DNA of 64,000 bases, taken from contig JAIUCV010000023.1 of the NCBI GenBank assembly GCA_026724425.1, positions 4,030,001-4,094,000 of the forward strand, written 5' to 3'. The notes under the pieces are model-generated. The model saw nothing but the letters and a program-made list of their open reading frames with translations, did no database searches and was not told the origin of the DNA. The translations under genes were made by a program, and so were the position numbers. Source of the DNA: Erythrophleum ivorense (taxonomy: Eukaryota; Streptophyta; Magnoliopsida; Fabales; Fabaceae). How positions within the stretch are numbered: position 1 is the stretch's first letter; every line of letters begins with the position of its first letter. Below are positions 9,791-23,113 of this stretch, in pieces.

Positions 9791-12216
9791 ATAATTAGCA
9801 TGATTGTCTTATTTAAGGTGTTTTTTCTACTTATCCTTTTGCTCACAACTCCTAGTACATGAGGCGATATTGGGAATATACTAGGTAGTGGATTCATTCT
9901 ATAAGTGGTGTTGTTGTTTAGATGGTAAATTACTAAATAACTATCATTATTATTTTTTTTCTTTAAATACATTATATACAGATATTAACACTACTAGATT
10001 CTTTACATAATGAAATAGTAGATAACCTATACAAAGTGAGGTATCATGAGCCATAGACTGATTTTTAAGCCACTTTTAACTAAAGTTATAGACATATGCT
10101 TCATGCCCATATAGGATAATAGAGGGATAGTATGGTTTACGAGCCTACTCCACCAACATAATGTTTACCCAAACTAACCATTTTGGAAGAGAGGCCTATA
10201 AAGTAAGCTTGTAGGTTCATGATGGCAAGGGCATCTATTAGGAGGATGATATTCTATGCCAGAATTGCCATATATAGACTTTGGAGGTACTAGTTCCTTC
10301 TGTTATACACCATAGTTTAATTTAACTATCAAAGCATGCTCTTATATATTTGCATTGGTGCAAATACAATATGGTTTTTGTTCATTCATGACTCTATTCA
10401 TTGGTCCATTAGCATTTAATTGAGTATAACAATCAAGGATTCATGACTCTAATGAAACAAACACGTAGGAAGATGAAGTATAACTATTAGTGTATTACAG
10501 ACCTTAATGGGAAATTAGAAAGCCATGTTGTTGGACAAGCAATCATTATATATAAGTGACTTTTTTTAAAATTATTGTTGTGTTTGTATGATTTTGAATA
10601 CATTATTCTCAAACTTCATATTATACAAATGCATATTGTTTTAATTGGTTTAGGGTTTGGGGTTTGGTTTAGGATTTATGGTTAGGGGTTTAGGTTTTAT
10701 AGTTAATGAGTTTGGAGTTTGGATTTTAGAGTTAGAGATTTAGGGCTTACCTTTAATTGAAAAAATTAAAAAGGCATGAGATAGATGATACAAGGTTGAC
10801 TTGTCACTATTATTATGACTTGTCACTATTGGAGATGAGTCATTTAAAAAGGAAACTACCAAAAGTCACATGACACTTGGTGTAATATAGGAAACCTATT
10901 ATCAATGTTAAATCTAATCTTTTTTTAAATATTAATTTTTTGTCTAAAAGCTTTTAAATTTTTATGAATAATGTGAGAAAGGAGCAAAATTGGGTCTTTT
11001 TTAAAAATAAGAGAGTAACGTCACTTATTTATATAATTAAAGGACAAAACATATTTAAGCCAACCTTTTATATGAATGTCAACTTTTTATAGCCAACACC
11101 ATTTATTATTGTCTCATAAACAAAAACACCTTTTATGTTAAAGAAAAAAAGTTGCAATACCTTTTTTGTTAGGTGACAACTTTTTATTTTGATTTCAATA
11201 CACTATTACTCTTTTTAATATTATAAATAAGAGTTTCAATTTGGTCCCTCCAATTTTAATTGAGTTTATGATGTCCTTCAACAATTAAAAATAATATAAT
11301 TAAGTCCTTTTATATTTATGATCTAGTGATAACAAAAAAAAATATATGACATTTCAATTAATTTTTTTATGTAAATGCGATATATGCTACTTAGATTCAA
11401 AGGATGATAGATAATTAGGTGACATCATATTTTAATCATATGATTTTACTTTTTCATTTTAATTCATTACTAAATTTGAGTGAAAATATCACTTAATTAC
11501 TTATCATCTTGCAAATCTATATCAATTAAATCACATCTATGTATGTCAATCATTTTTTGTTTTAATAAATTTTAAATAAAAGAACTAGTATTGTTTTAAT
11601 TTAAATTACAAACATTCTCATAAAATTGAACCACACTAGCTAATTGGATCCAAAAATTGGTGAACCAATCGTAATTCTAGTTGGATTGACTCTAAAAACC
11701 AATTAGGCAAAAGCTGATGAAAAACTAGCAAAATTAATCAAAAATAATAAAACTGGATGACCTAGCATTGAACAAGTCAAAACACAGCTTTATATATATA
11801 CATATACACACACATTTTTTTTATTCAATTTAAAATTTTAACATTTTGCAATAGAGATTTATGATGTTTATTAAACTCAATCCAACTCATTTCATATAGA
11901 GTTATTGTCTTATACAAAACACTTTAACTAATTTTTATACTTTTCAACATTTAAATTTATTTCACATATTATTTTACAATATATGTATTAATTCAATTAT
12001 AAAATATTATATAATTATACTGTTTATATAATTTTAAAAAACAATTTGACTTCATTTCAACTATAGTCAAATTATTGAATCGTGAATCGATCCTTATCTT
12101 AATTAAATAATCAATCCAATTTTTAGAACATCAATTACAATGACTAAGTTTCTTCCATACTAAGGACACAAACCTTTGTTTAAACAAATGTAGTTTTGCC
12201 ATGTGCAAATGTATAA
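9791..12216. other. AT-rich spacer, no gene seen
   Basis: About 2.4 kb of AT-rich sequence without a supported gene. It contains the degenerate telomere-like patch at 10648-10750 and homopolymer-rich stretches from 10920. Phrases such as TTTGGTCCCTCCAATTTTAA near 11240 and TTTGGTCCTTCAAAAATA near 43687 resemble each other. They lie on opposite sides of the E1 insertion, so they may belong to one old dispersed repeat split by E1. E1 inserted at the right end. Confidence 0.5.
10648..10750 (+). repeat. Degenerate telomere-like (TTTAGGG) patch
   Basis: About 100 bp of irregular GGTTTAGGGTTTGGGG, TTAGGGGTTTAGG and ATTTAGGGC units, related to the plant telomere repeat TTTAGGG but heavily mutated. 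An interstitial, decayed tract; no perfect array. Confidence 0.6.
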
Positions 12217-13773
12217 TATAACACCTACCCTAGTATCTAAATACTTAGCATATAATTCGAAGCATTAGTCATAGGGACCCCAAATATGCACAATAGGCTA
12301 CAAACTCTATCCTTAAACCATAGGCCCAAGTATCTATATTGATATAACAATGGAGGCTCTGCCTTTTTTAATACATAATAAAGATCTAAATGAGGGCTTA
12401 GCCCTATTTCCACACACATACCTGCTCAACCTTTATTTCATAATCAGTGGGCTCTGTCCATTTTATTCAATTCAAATCACTAAAAACCCAGAGTCCACAA
12501 CTTAGGCATATAAATTAAAGTACCCAATCCTTATAGGTAAATCCCGAATTACTAAGTATAACAAATAAGTAAAACAAGGTCCTATTGACCAAAATGATTA
12601 AATCATAATTAAAATATTATAGTTCAAAAACAATAAAACTAAATAGATTTCCTAAGGTCATGGCAAACAATAAACAGTTAACAGTAACCCAGCGTGAGCT
12701 TGGAGAGCACAAGAGCCAATGGCTCACTCCTCTAGTTCCTTCCCTTGCCTTCTATTCAACACCTAGAAATGTTAAAGGAAAGGGGTGAGCACTAACATCT
12801 CAGTAACCTAGAGTTTTACCATGTACATACAACCCAACAACTACATACAAATAATATACCATAGGTATACATGCAATTCAATTAGCATTATTATTAATTA
12901 TTAGTATAAAAGATCACAGGGTATAATCCATGAGTTATATAAAAAAATGATAATATGCAACATGTACAACCTCTACTATTTCTTAGTCTAGCCTTATACC
13001 ATTGACTTGAACTATAGAGTTATCCACGATCTGGACCATGCACTGGATTGGCTGAAGCTCCTCTGGTGCTTGAGATGTACCCGGCCAAAGGTACAAAGCC
13101 CAAGCCCAGACTACGGCTCCCCTCCTTAAGGAATTAAACCAAGAGGTGTCATTGTCCCACATTTTCCCTTTACAAACCCGACCAAGTAAGTAGTGAGGAA
13201 CGAGGCCCTACAAAAGGCCAACCACCATGTGCAAAGTGGAGGCAAACCACATGATCACTAATTCATATGTATATCAACATTATCATCTCCTCAGCCCATC
13301 ACCAATACATATAAGGCATATACATCATCTACAATGCATACAAGCATGCTTGAAAAGACATAAGGCACTTCATTAAATCATTAAAATGGATTACAAGTAT
13401 GTGAAAGTATAAAACTACTCCAAAATATCATAATACTAGTTCCAAAGTGCCATAATATTTGTTTGAGTTCACAAGCATGCTTGAAAAGGAAACACTACAT
13501 CAAAATTATATTACAGCTACAGACATGCTTGGTAGGATTCCAGTAATTCCATTAATTCAATAATAATTTTCTTTATCATATCACACCTAGTCTATATACC
13601 TATACCATGCTCAGCAAGATAAAAAAAATTATTTATTTAATGAACCACACAACAAATACAGTTCGCACACACATGGAAAAACATTGAGTTACTTGTTCTT
13701 CTTAGCTAACAAGATAATCAAACAATAATTCAAGCAGTAAACACTTTTAGTGAGAGTTTACAGAGATTACACA

Positions 13774-16700
13774 TGTAACACCATATATTTCTAGCTCATT
13801 TCATACTATATCTATGCCTCACATCAAACAATTCATACAAGAGGCAAGAAAATGACATTGTTTTAATTCATTTTTTAACTTTACATCACATATAAAAATT
13901 TCATTCAGTGTCATGTGGACCATATGAGCTCAAACATCACATCCCCATATTTAATTACATGAATACAACTCATTTGCATCATTAAAAGTGGCCTACACAT
14001 TAAGAATCACGAAGGGAAGCATGAAATATTCATATCCATTTTCGGCCAGATTTGGCTCTTTTCTGACCAAATTTTGAAAAATCATAACTAATTCTAAAAA
14101 AAATCAAAATCACGCATTATTGATCATTATGTAAAGCTACAGATGTCTACTTGACAGTAAAAATATTTCCATACCATAATATACATCAAAGAGGATGTTT
14201 GACATCCAAAAATGTCCAGAGGTCAACTGCTCACTGGTACTGTCACAGAATTCTGTAGCAAATTTCAAAAATGTCCAATTAATTCCAAAAAAATCAAATC
14301 CATGCAAATGATACCAATCTAGAAGGCTGTGGATATTAGCTAAAGGGATAAAATATTTCTAGATTAGCTCAGGCATGCCCAGACCCCGAAATTCAATAGA
14401 ACAATAACTGAGGTCGGGTGAAGCTCTTGATATTGGATAGAATCTTTAAAAATTCATATCTCCCTCTCTAGACCTCCAAATAAGGTTCTTCTAGTTGGCA
14501 CAAGTCACTGTAAATGTCTAGTTTCTTTGTATTAAATTTCATGGCTATTGGATATCATTTGAGCCCTGTGTGATAAATTTTATTTTCAAAATGGATAGTA
14601 CAGCAGACCAAAATCAAAAAAATTTGTCAACTTTAAAAATTCATCAAATATTCTATAGACCTCCAAAAATTATATTCTTTAGCTTCCCAAAAATATTTTA
14701 AAAAGATCTAATTACATGCCAAATCTAAAATCAAGAAGAACTCATTTGGCTAAAAAGTGACATAGGGTTCCATTATGATCAATTTTAGCTCCATATGAGG
14801 TACCAAGATAACCAAATGGCTTTCCTTAGGGTTTAGCACCCTTTAGGCAAGTATAAAAGCATGATTAAAACTTGTGTAAGTTGCACAAATGGTCTCAAAC
14901 TCCATGCATCTCATTTTGGCCATTTCATCCACACATGTACATAATTCTATCAAACCATTCATGGAGCTAATTTGCCATCATATACTCAATTCACATTCTA
15001 GTGGCTACATAACATATTCTCTCATTCATACATGGCATAATATCATAATTACATATGTTTAAGAGGTCATAGACCATATACATCATGGGTTTACATGCTT
15101 TGATACAAATATGGCCTTAAAGAACTAAAAACTATGCATTAGGTTGTCAAGTTCTCTTCTTCAAGGTGGTTGGCTTCCATTACCTTGTCCACTTAATCCA
15201 CCTAGCACATTAGATCATTGGAGAGGAGGGAATGAGATTCAAAGAATCCCAATAGCTTATCTCTCATTCAACCATACATAATGGATACAAACAAGTCTCA
15301 TAAAATGCATGTATGGTCATGTTGACATGTGCAAACATTCAAGAAGCATTTTCACCATTTGAAAATGTCATACATAGCATACAAAGGCTTGCCAAGTAAG
15401 TAGATTGGCCTCACTAAATTTCTTGTGGATATTGGACTTGCCTGACCCATTCTTTAAGAGATTTTTAGACTCAACCATACTCTTGGGATCCCATCTTGCT
15501 TTTGGGAGACTCTTTGCTCTATCTTAACTAATTTCAAGGATTCTTGGTTCATCTTTACCATAGCTAAGGGTTCTTGCCTCACCACACTCAAGCAAACCTA
15601 AGCACACATAAAAAACATCATATAAAAGCATATTGTAACATCATGGTACCATGGAATTAAAGTCATCCTAGAACACTTTTCATGGCTTAAAAATACACAT
15701 ACATACATTCAAGACAAGCTAGGAACACATCCATGCATGAGAGAAGGTGGAAAGAGCTACCTTGCACACAAAATCACACACTTTGTCTCTTGAAATTCCC
15801 TCCCTTGCTTTGGCCACACACCCACAAAAGTGTGGAGAATATTTCTCTTGGCCTAAACACAATTTATGGAAGCCAATTAGATTCATGAAATAATTTCTAA
15901 GATCACACAACTTGTTTAGACACTATGTTGTTCTATAAACCCTATTATGGTTTATAAATGTTCCTAATAAAGCAACACCCCTCAAATAAATTCTAGACTT
16001 CATTCTTTCCTTTCAAATATGATGTTTGACTCCTTTTAAGCCTCTTGGAGTCATCACATAATTAAAACAAAGAGCCTAACTACATGTTGTTTCTTTAGGT
16101 CATAATATGGAACCTAAAGCACCAACTCACTTTCTATGAGTTCTAAATTTTTTCCAAGGCCTCCCCTCATTTTCATTCATTATATATGACTCAAGAATGG
16201 GCTTAAAAAAATTTAAAACTTTCCCTAGCTATGCTATCCTTGCTTGGCTGAGGCTATGGAGGAAATGGAGCTCCTTGGAGTTTGCTTTATTTTCTCAAGG
16301 GAAGAAGCATATGGGCAACCTCTTAGGGATCTTAAGAGCTCATTTAAACTCTTATTTAGGCCTAGGAATCATCATATAGAATTAGATTTTACAAGGTGCA
16401 ATTGAAACCCTAGACTTGCATCTTGAAATATGACAGTTTTTTGTTGATTCCCTTTGCATATTCTTAATCTCCATACCCTTTTTCCTTAGATTCACCCTTG
16501 GTTCTACCTAAAAATCAAGTCCTCCTAGGGTTTTTTCATGTTAGGCTAAATAGAGGAGGATGGAACCAAAGATGACAACCATAGAAAGAGAAATTACCTT
16601 ATTTTCTTACTTTTTCTCACTTGAATCTTGTGTTCTTTGAGCTCCTCTCTTCAAATCCGAATTTCCCCCTCAATTTCTCCTTTAAAACAGATCCATATAC

Positions 16701-17499
16701 TTCATTATAATCATAGGAAATAAAGGAAAATGAAGGAGAAGAGGTTTGGAAGAGAAAGAGCATGAAAATCCATACCTTCCTACCTTGAATTTCTCTTCCT
16801 TTTCTTCCTCCTCTTGTGCGACTCATCCCCTAGGGTTTTCCTCTGGTTTTGGGCAGAACATGGTCGTGTATAATGAAGGGAAAAGAAGGGCACATCATAT
16901 GTATAGGTGGGAGGGAGTTATACTTTTCAAAAATTTCTATTTTGCCCTTTGTTCTTGGCATTTTTGTTTCTCCTTCGTTTTACCTCCTTTTTGAGAACCA
17001 TCTTTTCCATTATGAAATTTAGATTCCCAATTTAGTAAAATGCCTTTGGAATTACTCAAATCAAAGCTAAAACCTTCCCGAACGAATCCGTCAAAGTTTA
17101 GGTACATCGACATTAGAAAATGTCCATCAGAGGGAATTTAACTGTCTTAGGGCTTTCCATGGTTTTTAGGGCCTCTAAGAACCCCAAAGAACTCAAAACT
17201 TTCATTTAAAATGCCCTCCTATGTGAATTCCAAAATTTGCTCAAAATTACAAAAATGCCATTACGTTTCATAAGCTTTTCGTAAGAAATTGTTTCTTCAT
17301 TCTAGCTCGGTTTTTCTTTCCGTTTGAGCCTGGGATTCTCATTTTTAAGAGTCTAGAATACTTTCCAAATTTTTTGGGACCTTAACTACATCATCTCAGG
17401 GGACTTCCTTTTGTATCCAATGAGTTTCATTCGTTAATAGAGAAATTATACGTTATATTTCTCATGTTTTCTTTCATTTTCAAAGAACTAGATGTTACA
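13774..17499 (-). mobile_element. Solo LTR of family B, with two leader introns
   Basis: The 3726-bp block runs TGTAACACCA...GATGTTACA, with perfect target duplication ACACA (13769-13773, 17500-17504), inserted in the E1 3' LTR. On the minus strand: a TATA-like CCTATACATATG (16897-16908); leader exon 1; intron 1 at 16775-16680 (96 bp, GT...AG); exon 2 at 16679-16598; intron 2 at 16597-15853 (745 bp, GT...AG); exon 3 from 15852, starting GCCAAGAG; and a further donor-like GCAAG|GTAGCTC near 15762. Exon-intron boundaries correspond to those in the copies at 47492 and 57765. Small open frames on either strand are not conserved and not genes. Confidence 0.88.
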
Positions 17500-18162
17500 A
17501 CACATATACAAAAATATTAATATTTAATTCAAAACTACTAAAGAATTATCCTAAAGCTACTTTAAGGTTACTTTAAAACTACTTTAGGACCTTAAAGCTA
17601 CCCTAGAGGATCCAAGATTCCCTTTTTATATCCATATCCCTTTATAATTTAATTAGTTCATTAGATTAGTCAATTTCATGTCAAATTTTAATTTACAGAG
17701 ATTCTCAAATTCATAAATCTTAATTTCTAATCTAAATTCATATTATATTACATATATAAAGTCATATTATATTATGTATATATATATTTATTGTGAAAGC
17801 AATTACTCAATAGAAAAAAGAAAGAAAAGGACAGACATGTGCGTACTGTGTGAATATTTATGTGTGTATATTAATTAATAGTACAAGGTATTACCTCTAA
17901 TAATAAGAAAACGGGTAGGAGGCAGTGAAGAAGAAAGAAAAAGATGAAGGAGAGAGAGAAGAAAAGAAGAAAAAGTACTTGAGAGAGTGCGAGGCAGTGT
18001 AGGTAGAAGAATGGGTAAGGTTTTTTTTTCTCATTTAGATTAATTTAAGCTTGTAGAAATCATAAAAATTTAAACTAACTTTCCTTCTTATTTTATTATT
18101 ATAATATATATATTATTCCATTGGATATAGATAATTTCAAGATAATTTTACTTTCCTTCTTA

Positions 18163-18200
<38 letters not shown>
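18163..18200. repeat. TTA trinucleotide microsatellite
   Basis: An uninterrupted (ATT)n run of about 12 units inside the E1 3' LTR. A similar but differently sized run lies at the matching place in the other LTR (43208-43241). Confidence 0.9.
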
Positions 18201-18205
<5 letters not shown>

Positions 18206-18420
18206 TAATAACTATTTATGATTATTAGTTTTCTATTTAATTCACTTTTAAATCTCTCTAGTTTCTTTAATATTTTATAAGAAAATTTCAAATAGTTGAT
18301 AATTTAATTTCTCCCTTCATTCTAACCTATGTCCTACTTTTTAGGCCTAATGCTTAATCATATGTCCTCTCTAAGGTCACAACCAACACTCTACATCTAA
18401 ATAAGAATTGGGATGTTATA

Positions 18421-19488
18421 GTTCTCTCCTCCTTAAAGAAATTTTGTCCCCAAATTTTAAAGTACATGATAAACTCCTACCTAATCAAACAAATAAGGGT
18501 ACTTTTGCTTCATCTTTTCCTCAAATTCCCAGGTTGCATCACCTTGAGCCATCCCTTTCTGAATAACCTTCACTAGTCTGATGGTCTTGTTCCTCAGTTG
18601 CTTATCCATGGCATCCACAATCTATTCTAGTTTAGCTTTATATGCCATATTCTCTTTGAGCTCTATCTCCTTAGGTTTAATGATATGTGAGGAGTCTGGT
18701 TGGTACTTCTTTAGTTGGGATACATGAAAGACGTTGTGGATGTTCGCCAACTGAAGGGGTAAGGCAATTCTGTATGCCATGGGTCAACTCTTTCTAGAAT
18801 CTTATAGGGACCCATGAAATGGGGCATTAGCTTCTTAGCTCTGATTGACCTCCCAATACTAGTCATAGGTGTGACTCTCAGAAAAACATGGTCACCTACC
18901 ATAAACTCCAACAGTCATCTCTACATGTTAGCATAGCTTTTCTATTTGCTCTGAGCCATGAGTAATTTCTATTTGGTTAACTCGATCTTCTGAGCAGTTT
19001 GGTCCACCAAATTAGGGCCTAACAAGCTCCGTTTGCTCAACTCTATCCAGCAAAGAAGAGATTTACACTTTCTCCTATACAATGCCTCATAAGGTGCCAT
19101 CTATATACTTAAGTGGAAGCTATTGTTGTAAGTAAATTCTATTAATGGAAGGTGATGGCCCCAGCTTCCTCTTAACTTTATTGCACATGCTCTCAATATA
19201 TCCTCGAGTGTTTGGATGGTCCTCTCCGTTTGTCCATCAATTTGAGGGTGATAGGCGGTGCTAAAATTCAACTGAGTCCCCATAGCATTGTACAGTAGCC
19301 TTCACAACCTTGAAGTAAACCGTGGGTTTAAATCTGACATAATACTCTCTGGCACCCTTTACAACCTAACTATCTCATCCATATAAATCTGTGCTAGCTT
19401 CTCGAGTGGGTAGGTAGCCTTGATAGCTAGAAAATGAGCCGACTTAGTTAAACAGTTAATGACTACCCATATAGCATCATGCCTCAAC
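18421..19488 (-). pseudogene. E1 pol remnant: integrase core and C-terminal region
   Basis: Minus-strand remains of the 3' end of gypsy pol. Visible: SDLNPRFTS with the second catalytic Asp near 19345, followed by an in-frame stop; AYHPQIDGQTERTIQTLED with the catalytic Glu near 19230; VGDHVFLRVTP near 18895; and a GPYKIL motif (GPY/F module) near 18806. Stops and frame changes break the reading. The purine tract next to the LTR (reverse complement of CTCTCCTCC at 18424-18432) is the likely plus-strand primer. The integrase is cut at 19489-19493 (GTGGT) by solo LTR X1 and resumes at 31828. Confidence 0.85.
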
Positions 19489-20179
19489 GTGGTTAATAAA
19501 CATGATTTTTATATATTTTATTCTTCTTAACTTAAGCATTTTAATGACCAAATATGGTTTTAAAGGTTTAATTAGTTGGAATTTGATTTTAGTAGCCATT
19601 TTTACACTTTATGAATTAATTTGCAAAATTTTTGAATTTTAATGCATAAATTTATCTTAAATAATTTTATGAATATTCCTATTTGATTTTTCCCACTCTT
19701 TTGTGCAAATTTTTAATAAGCAAATGGAATTTAAAAGAGGAAATTTATTTGGAGAAGAATTGAAGATTGAATCAAGGGAATTTCATGAAGGAGAATGCAC
19801 GTGGGATGAGAGAAAGTTAGGAAGAGAGATAGAGGAAGGTTCTTGTTCCATGTAGCAAACATAAGAAGGCACACTTCCAAACACCATACACGAAACACAT
19901 GAACGGGCTTACACTCAAGTTGCTATGGGCTCACGCATGCATTAACACATAAGGCAAAAGGTTTCAAATGGCAGAAGCTAAGTGGAAGAAAGCAAGAAGC
20001 AGCACGTGGAACAGCAAGATAATAAGGCAGAAATTACGTGCATGAAGCCACTGTTCCTCCCACTCACTCACGCACCATGGGTCCAGAGTGGAGAAGAGCT
20101 AAACAACCATGCCACAAATATGCACATGCTTAGTTAGGAAGAGTAGAGAAGGCACAGGCTCACGTGATAGAGTGCAAGC

Positions 20180-23113
20180 TGTGACACCTTAACCTCTAGC
20201 TCATACCTAGCGTGCCCTCTTACTCATATACATATGCGGAACTCACAAGGGAGATAAACTCTCTACCTTATGCTTGCTTTTTCTATGGCACTATGTGTGG
20301 GTAGAGATCCACTTAGAAGTAACATGGACCGGTTGAGCTCTCTCTATGCTTCCTCATGCTCGATTACACTCTTGAGACTTAATTCAATCCCCACAATATG
20401 CTTTGAACTCATGGAAAGCAAAAAGGGATTGGAGACATGCATTTTCGCTATGGGCAGATTTTGCTTCTGTTCTAGGCTAACTTTGCTAATTCATAACTAA
20501 ATACAGAAAAATCGTATCTGCATGATATAGGTCATTCTAGAAATTTTGAGACGTCTACTTCATGCTAAAAATACTTAGAAGTCTCAATCTCTCACTCATT
20601 CTGCGTTTGACATCGAAATAGTTCACTGGTCAGAGGGGGCTTCTTTGCTGTCACAGTTTACTGATATGGATTTTGAAAATGTCTAACTAATTCCACAAAA
20701 ATCCAATGCTCATAAACTCTATCTCTATGGAAATATGTGGATGTTAGCTAGAGGAAAAAAATATCTCCAGATCAGTCCACCTAGCCAATTTCCCGGAAAC
20801 CGATGAAACAGTACTTCGGGTCTGGTTGGGGGTCTGATTCTGGGCAGGAACTTCGAAATTGCATAACTCACTCTCTGGACCTCTAAATGAGGTGCTTCCA
20901 GTTCCTACAAGTCACTGTGACCATCTAGTTTCTGTGTATAAAATTTCGTAGCCATTGGACTACGTTTGCCCCTCGGATGACATGATTTCAAAACTGACTA
21001 AATGAACAGTGATTTTCTGAAATCCGAATTTCTGATGTCAACTTTGATGGATCATAGAAAATGCTATAGACCTCTAAATGACATGAACTCTATCTTCCCA
21101 GAAAGCTCTAATCATAATCTAGCTACATGTCAAATCTCATAGCAAGAAGAGGTCATATGGCTATTCTATGACATCATGTGCAAAATGGCCCTTTCTTGGC
21201 CAAAAGTGTGGCTAATGGGGTCCAATCTTAAGTTTTCTACTTCTATGACTCTTTGAGCACATGAGAAAGCATCTTTAGGAGCTATCAATCATGCCTCAAG
21301 TGTCTCATAACTTAGATTGGGAAAACTCACTACTCCATGCCCACTTATGCACCCATATAAACTATACTACTTTGAGCATTTCATATCAAAAGTTACTTTC
21401 TCATTCTTCATAAACCTCATTCTCATACATTCATCATTCATATATACATTATCTTGCAACATTTGTACATGCTACATCATATACATCATTTACATCTCAT
21501 GTACAAGTTACATATACAATGTAGTACAAAACTATACACTTTTCTTCATCTCTATCCCTAGCCTCATGCTTGTTGGTGGTTGCTCCCATCTCTTATCTCA
21601 CTTGGGCCACCTGGCATGGTTGGATGGTGGAGAGGGGGGTGAGATTCGGAGAATCTCAGTAGTTCAACTCTCATTCAAACATACATATATTGCATGCAAC
21701 AAGTCTCATTATGCATGTATGGCATGTTAGCATATAAAACATGATGAAAAACATTTAAAACATATGAAATGGCCATGGATAACATTCATGAGCTCGCTGA
21801 GTACTTGGATCGGCCTCACCCCTTCCCTTATGGCTTTTGGATTTGCCTTCCCATACTTTAGAGGTATTTAGACTCACCCTTACTCTTTGGGAGTCAACCT
21901 CACTTTTGGGAGACATGGCTCAACCAACTTAGGGCTTCGGCTCATCCTCACCTTGGCTTCAGGGTTATTGGCTTTTCCATTTCCTCAAGCAAACCAATCA
22001 AGCATTTAAAACATCATCTCAATCATCTCACATAATCATGCGAACACACTTCTCATAGCTCATCTCATTCATACACACAAGCAAGACAATGTAAACACAC
22101 AATTATGCATGAGAGAAAGTGGAGAGAACTACCTTTGCTAGCTATTCTCAATTTGCTCTGACACTTGACTCCTCCCTTGTTGGTTTTCGCAACAACTTCT
22201 AGATGGGAGAGTTTCCTCTTGAGCCTAACCACACAAAAGCATGGAATTAATACCTTATACTCAATTCTTAAGCTAGGGATCTCTTCTAATTGGCTCTACT
22301 GAGCTTCTCATTCTAGGTCTTTCCTCACTCTAAGGCCCATGAGCTATCCCTCTCTTTTCTCAACTCTTAAGAAAGGGGAAAAGCAAGAAAGAGAAGACTA
22401 TCTACTTCTAATCTCTCTCAAGAATGGTTTCCCACTCTCTCTCCTCTGAACCAGACTCAACCCTAACCATTTTCTACCATTTAAACCGTGAAAAGGAGGG
22501 AAAAAGGGGAGAAGGCAACTTACTAAGAGGAAGCTATGAAAATTCATACCTTTCTTGTGCTTTCCTCTTCTCTTCAGTTTCTCACTCTCTCCTCCGCCCT
22601 TTTCTCTCTCCTAAGACGAGTTAGAGTCAGTTAGAAGAAGAAAGAAGAGATTTGGAAGCTTTTAAAAAATCGAATTCTCTTTTTCTCGCTTTTCTGGACC
22701 GCTCTCGCTATAGCGAGTTAGTGACCTCGCTACGGCGAGCTCGTGTCTGTTCCAGACCTCTGCCTTCGCTATGGCGTCGCTACGGCGAGATCGTGTTTGT
22801 TCCAGACCTCTGCCTTCGCTATAGCGCCGTTATGGCGAGCAACTCCCTGGTCTCTATATGGAATGCCATACTCGCTATAGCTAGGAACAATTTCGCTACG
22901 GCCAGCAACTCACTGGTCTCTATATGGAATGCCGCACTCGCTATAGCTAGGAACATATTCGCTACGGCAAAGAGGCATTCTCGCTATGGCGATTCCATAT
23001 CTCGCTATGGCGAGAAGACTTAGAAAATTCTCAGCTCTTCGAAAATTTTCCAACTTCTCTTTCCCTTCCTTTTTCTCACTTCTTTTTCTCTTTTCTTTTT
23101 CTGGGTTATTACA
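20180..23113 (-). mobile_element. Element C 3' LTR
   Basis: 2934 bp. In element orientation it starts TGTAATAACCCAG and ends GGTGTCACA. It contains the box array 22705-23013, a donor-like AAAG|GTAGTTCTC near 22132, minisatellite units at about 21790-21980 and hairpin GAGATTC-GGA-GAATCTC at 21641-21657. It is related to family A LTRs in layout and sequence. The C-terminal 67 codons of the pol frame extend into its start (22910-23113). The 137- and 123-residue open frames in it recur in the other LTR only because the LTRs are duplicates. Confidence 0.95.
22705..23013. repeat. Array of TCGCTATAGCGA boxes, element C 3' LTR
   Basis: Twelve copies of TCGCTATAGCGA or variants in 309 bp, starting about 100 bp inside U3. 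Relative to family A, the array is enlarged by a duplicated block of about 65 bp (about 22836-22905 and 22900-22970) that carries CTGGTCTCTATATGGAATGC followed by two boxes. Confidence 0.92.

Larger units (their letters stand above)
12217..18420 (-). mobile_element. E1 3' LTR, interrupted
   Basis: Matches the right-hand LTR 40994-43510 along its length once the family B solo LTR 13774-17499 and one target duplication are removed (about 2473 versus 2517 bp). Its ends read TATAACACC and GGATGTTATA. Compared with the other LTR (TGTAACACC, GGATGTTACA), both terminal dinucleotides carry one transition, G to A and C to T. A TTA microsatellite lies at 18163-18200. Confidence 0.88.

Noticed and set aside
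10648..10750. True telomere or active telomeric array
   Set aside because: Units are irregular and short; no perfect TTTAGGG run.
21317..21730. 137-residue open frame, repeated exactly at 27751-28164
   Set aside because: The repeat is only the duplication of the element C LTRs; composition is low-complexity and there is no recognisable domain.
22652..23023. 123-residue plus-strand frame with repeated LAIARN-like units
   Set aside because: It is the translation of the palindromic box array, antisense to the pol tail; both strands read alike because the boxes are palindromes.
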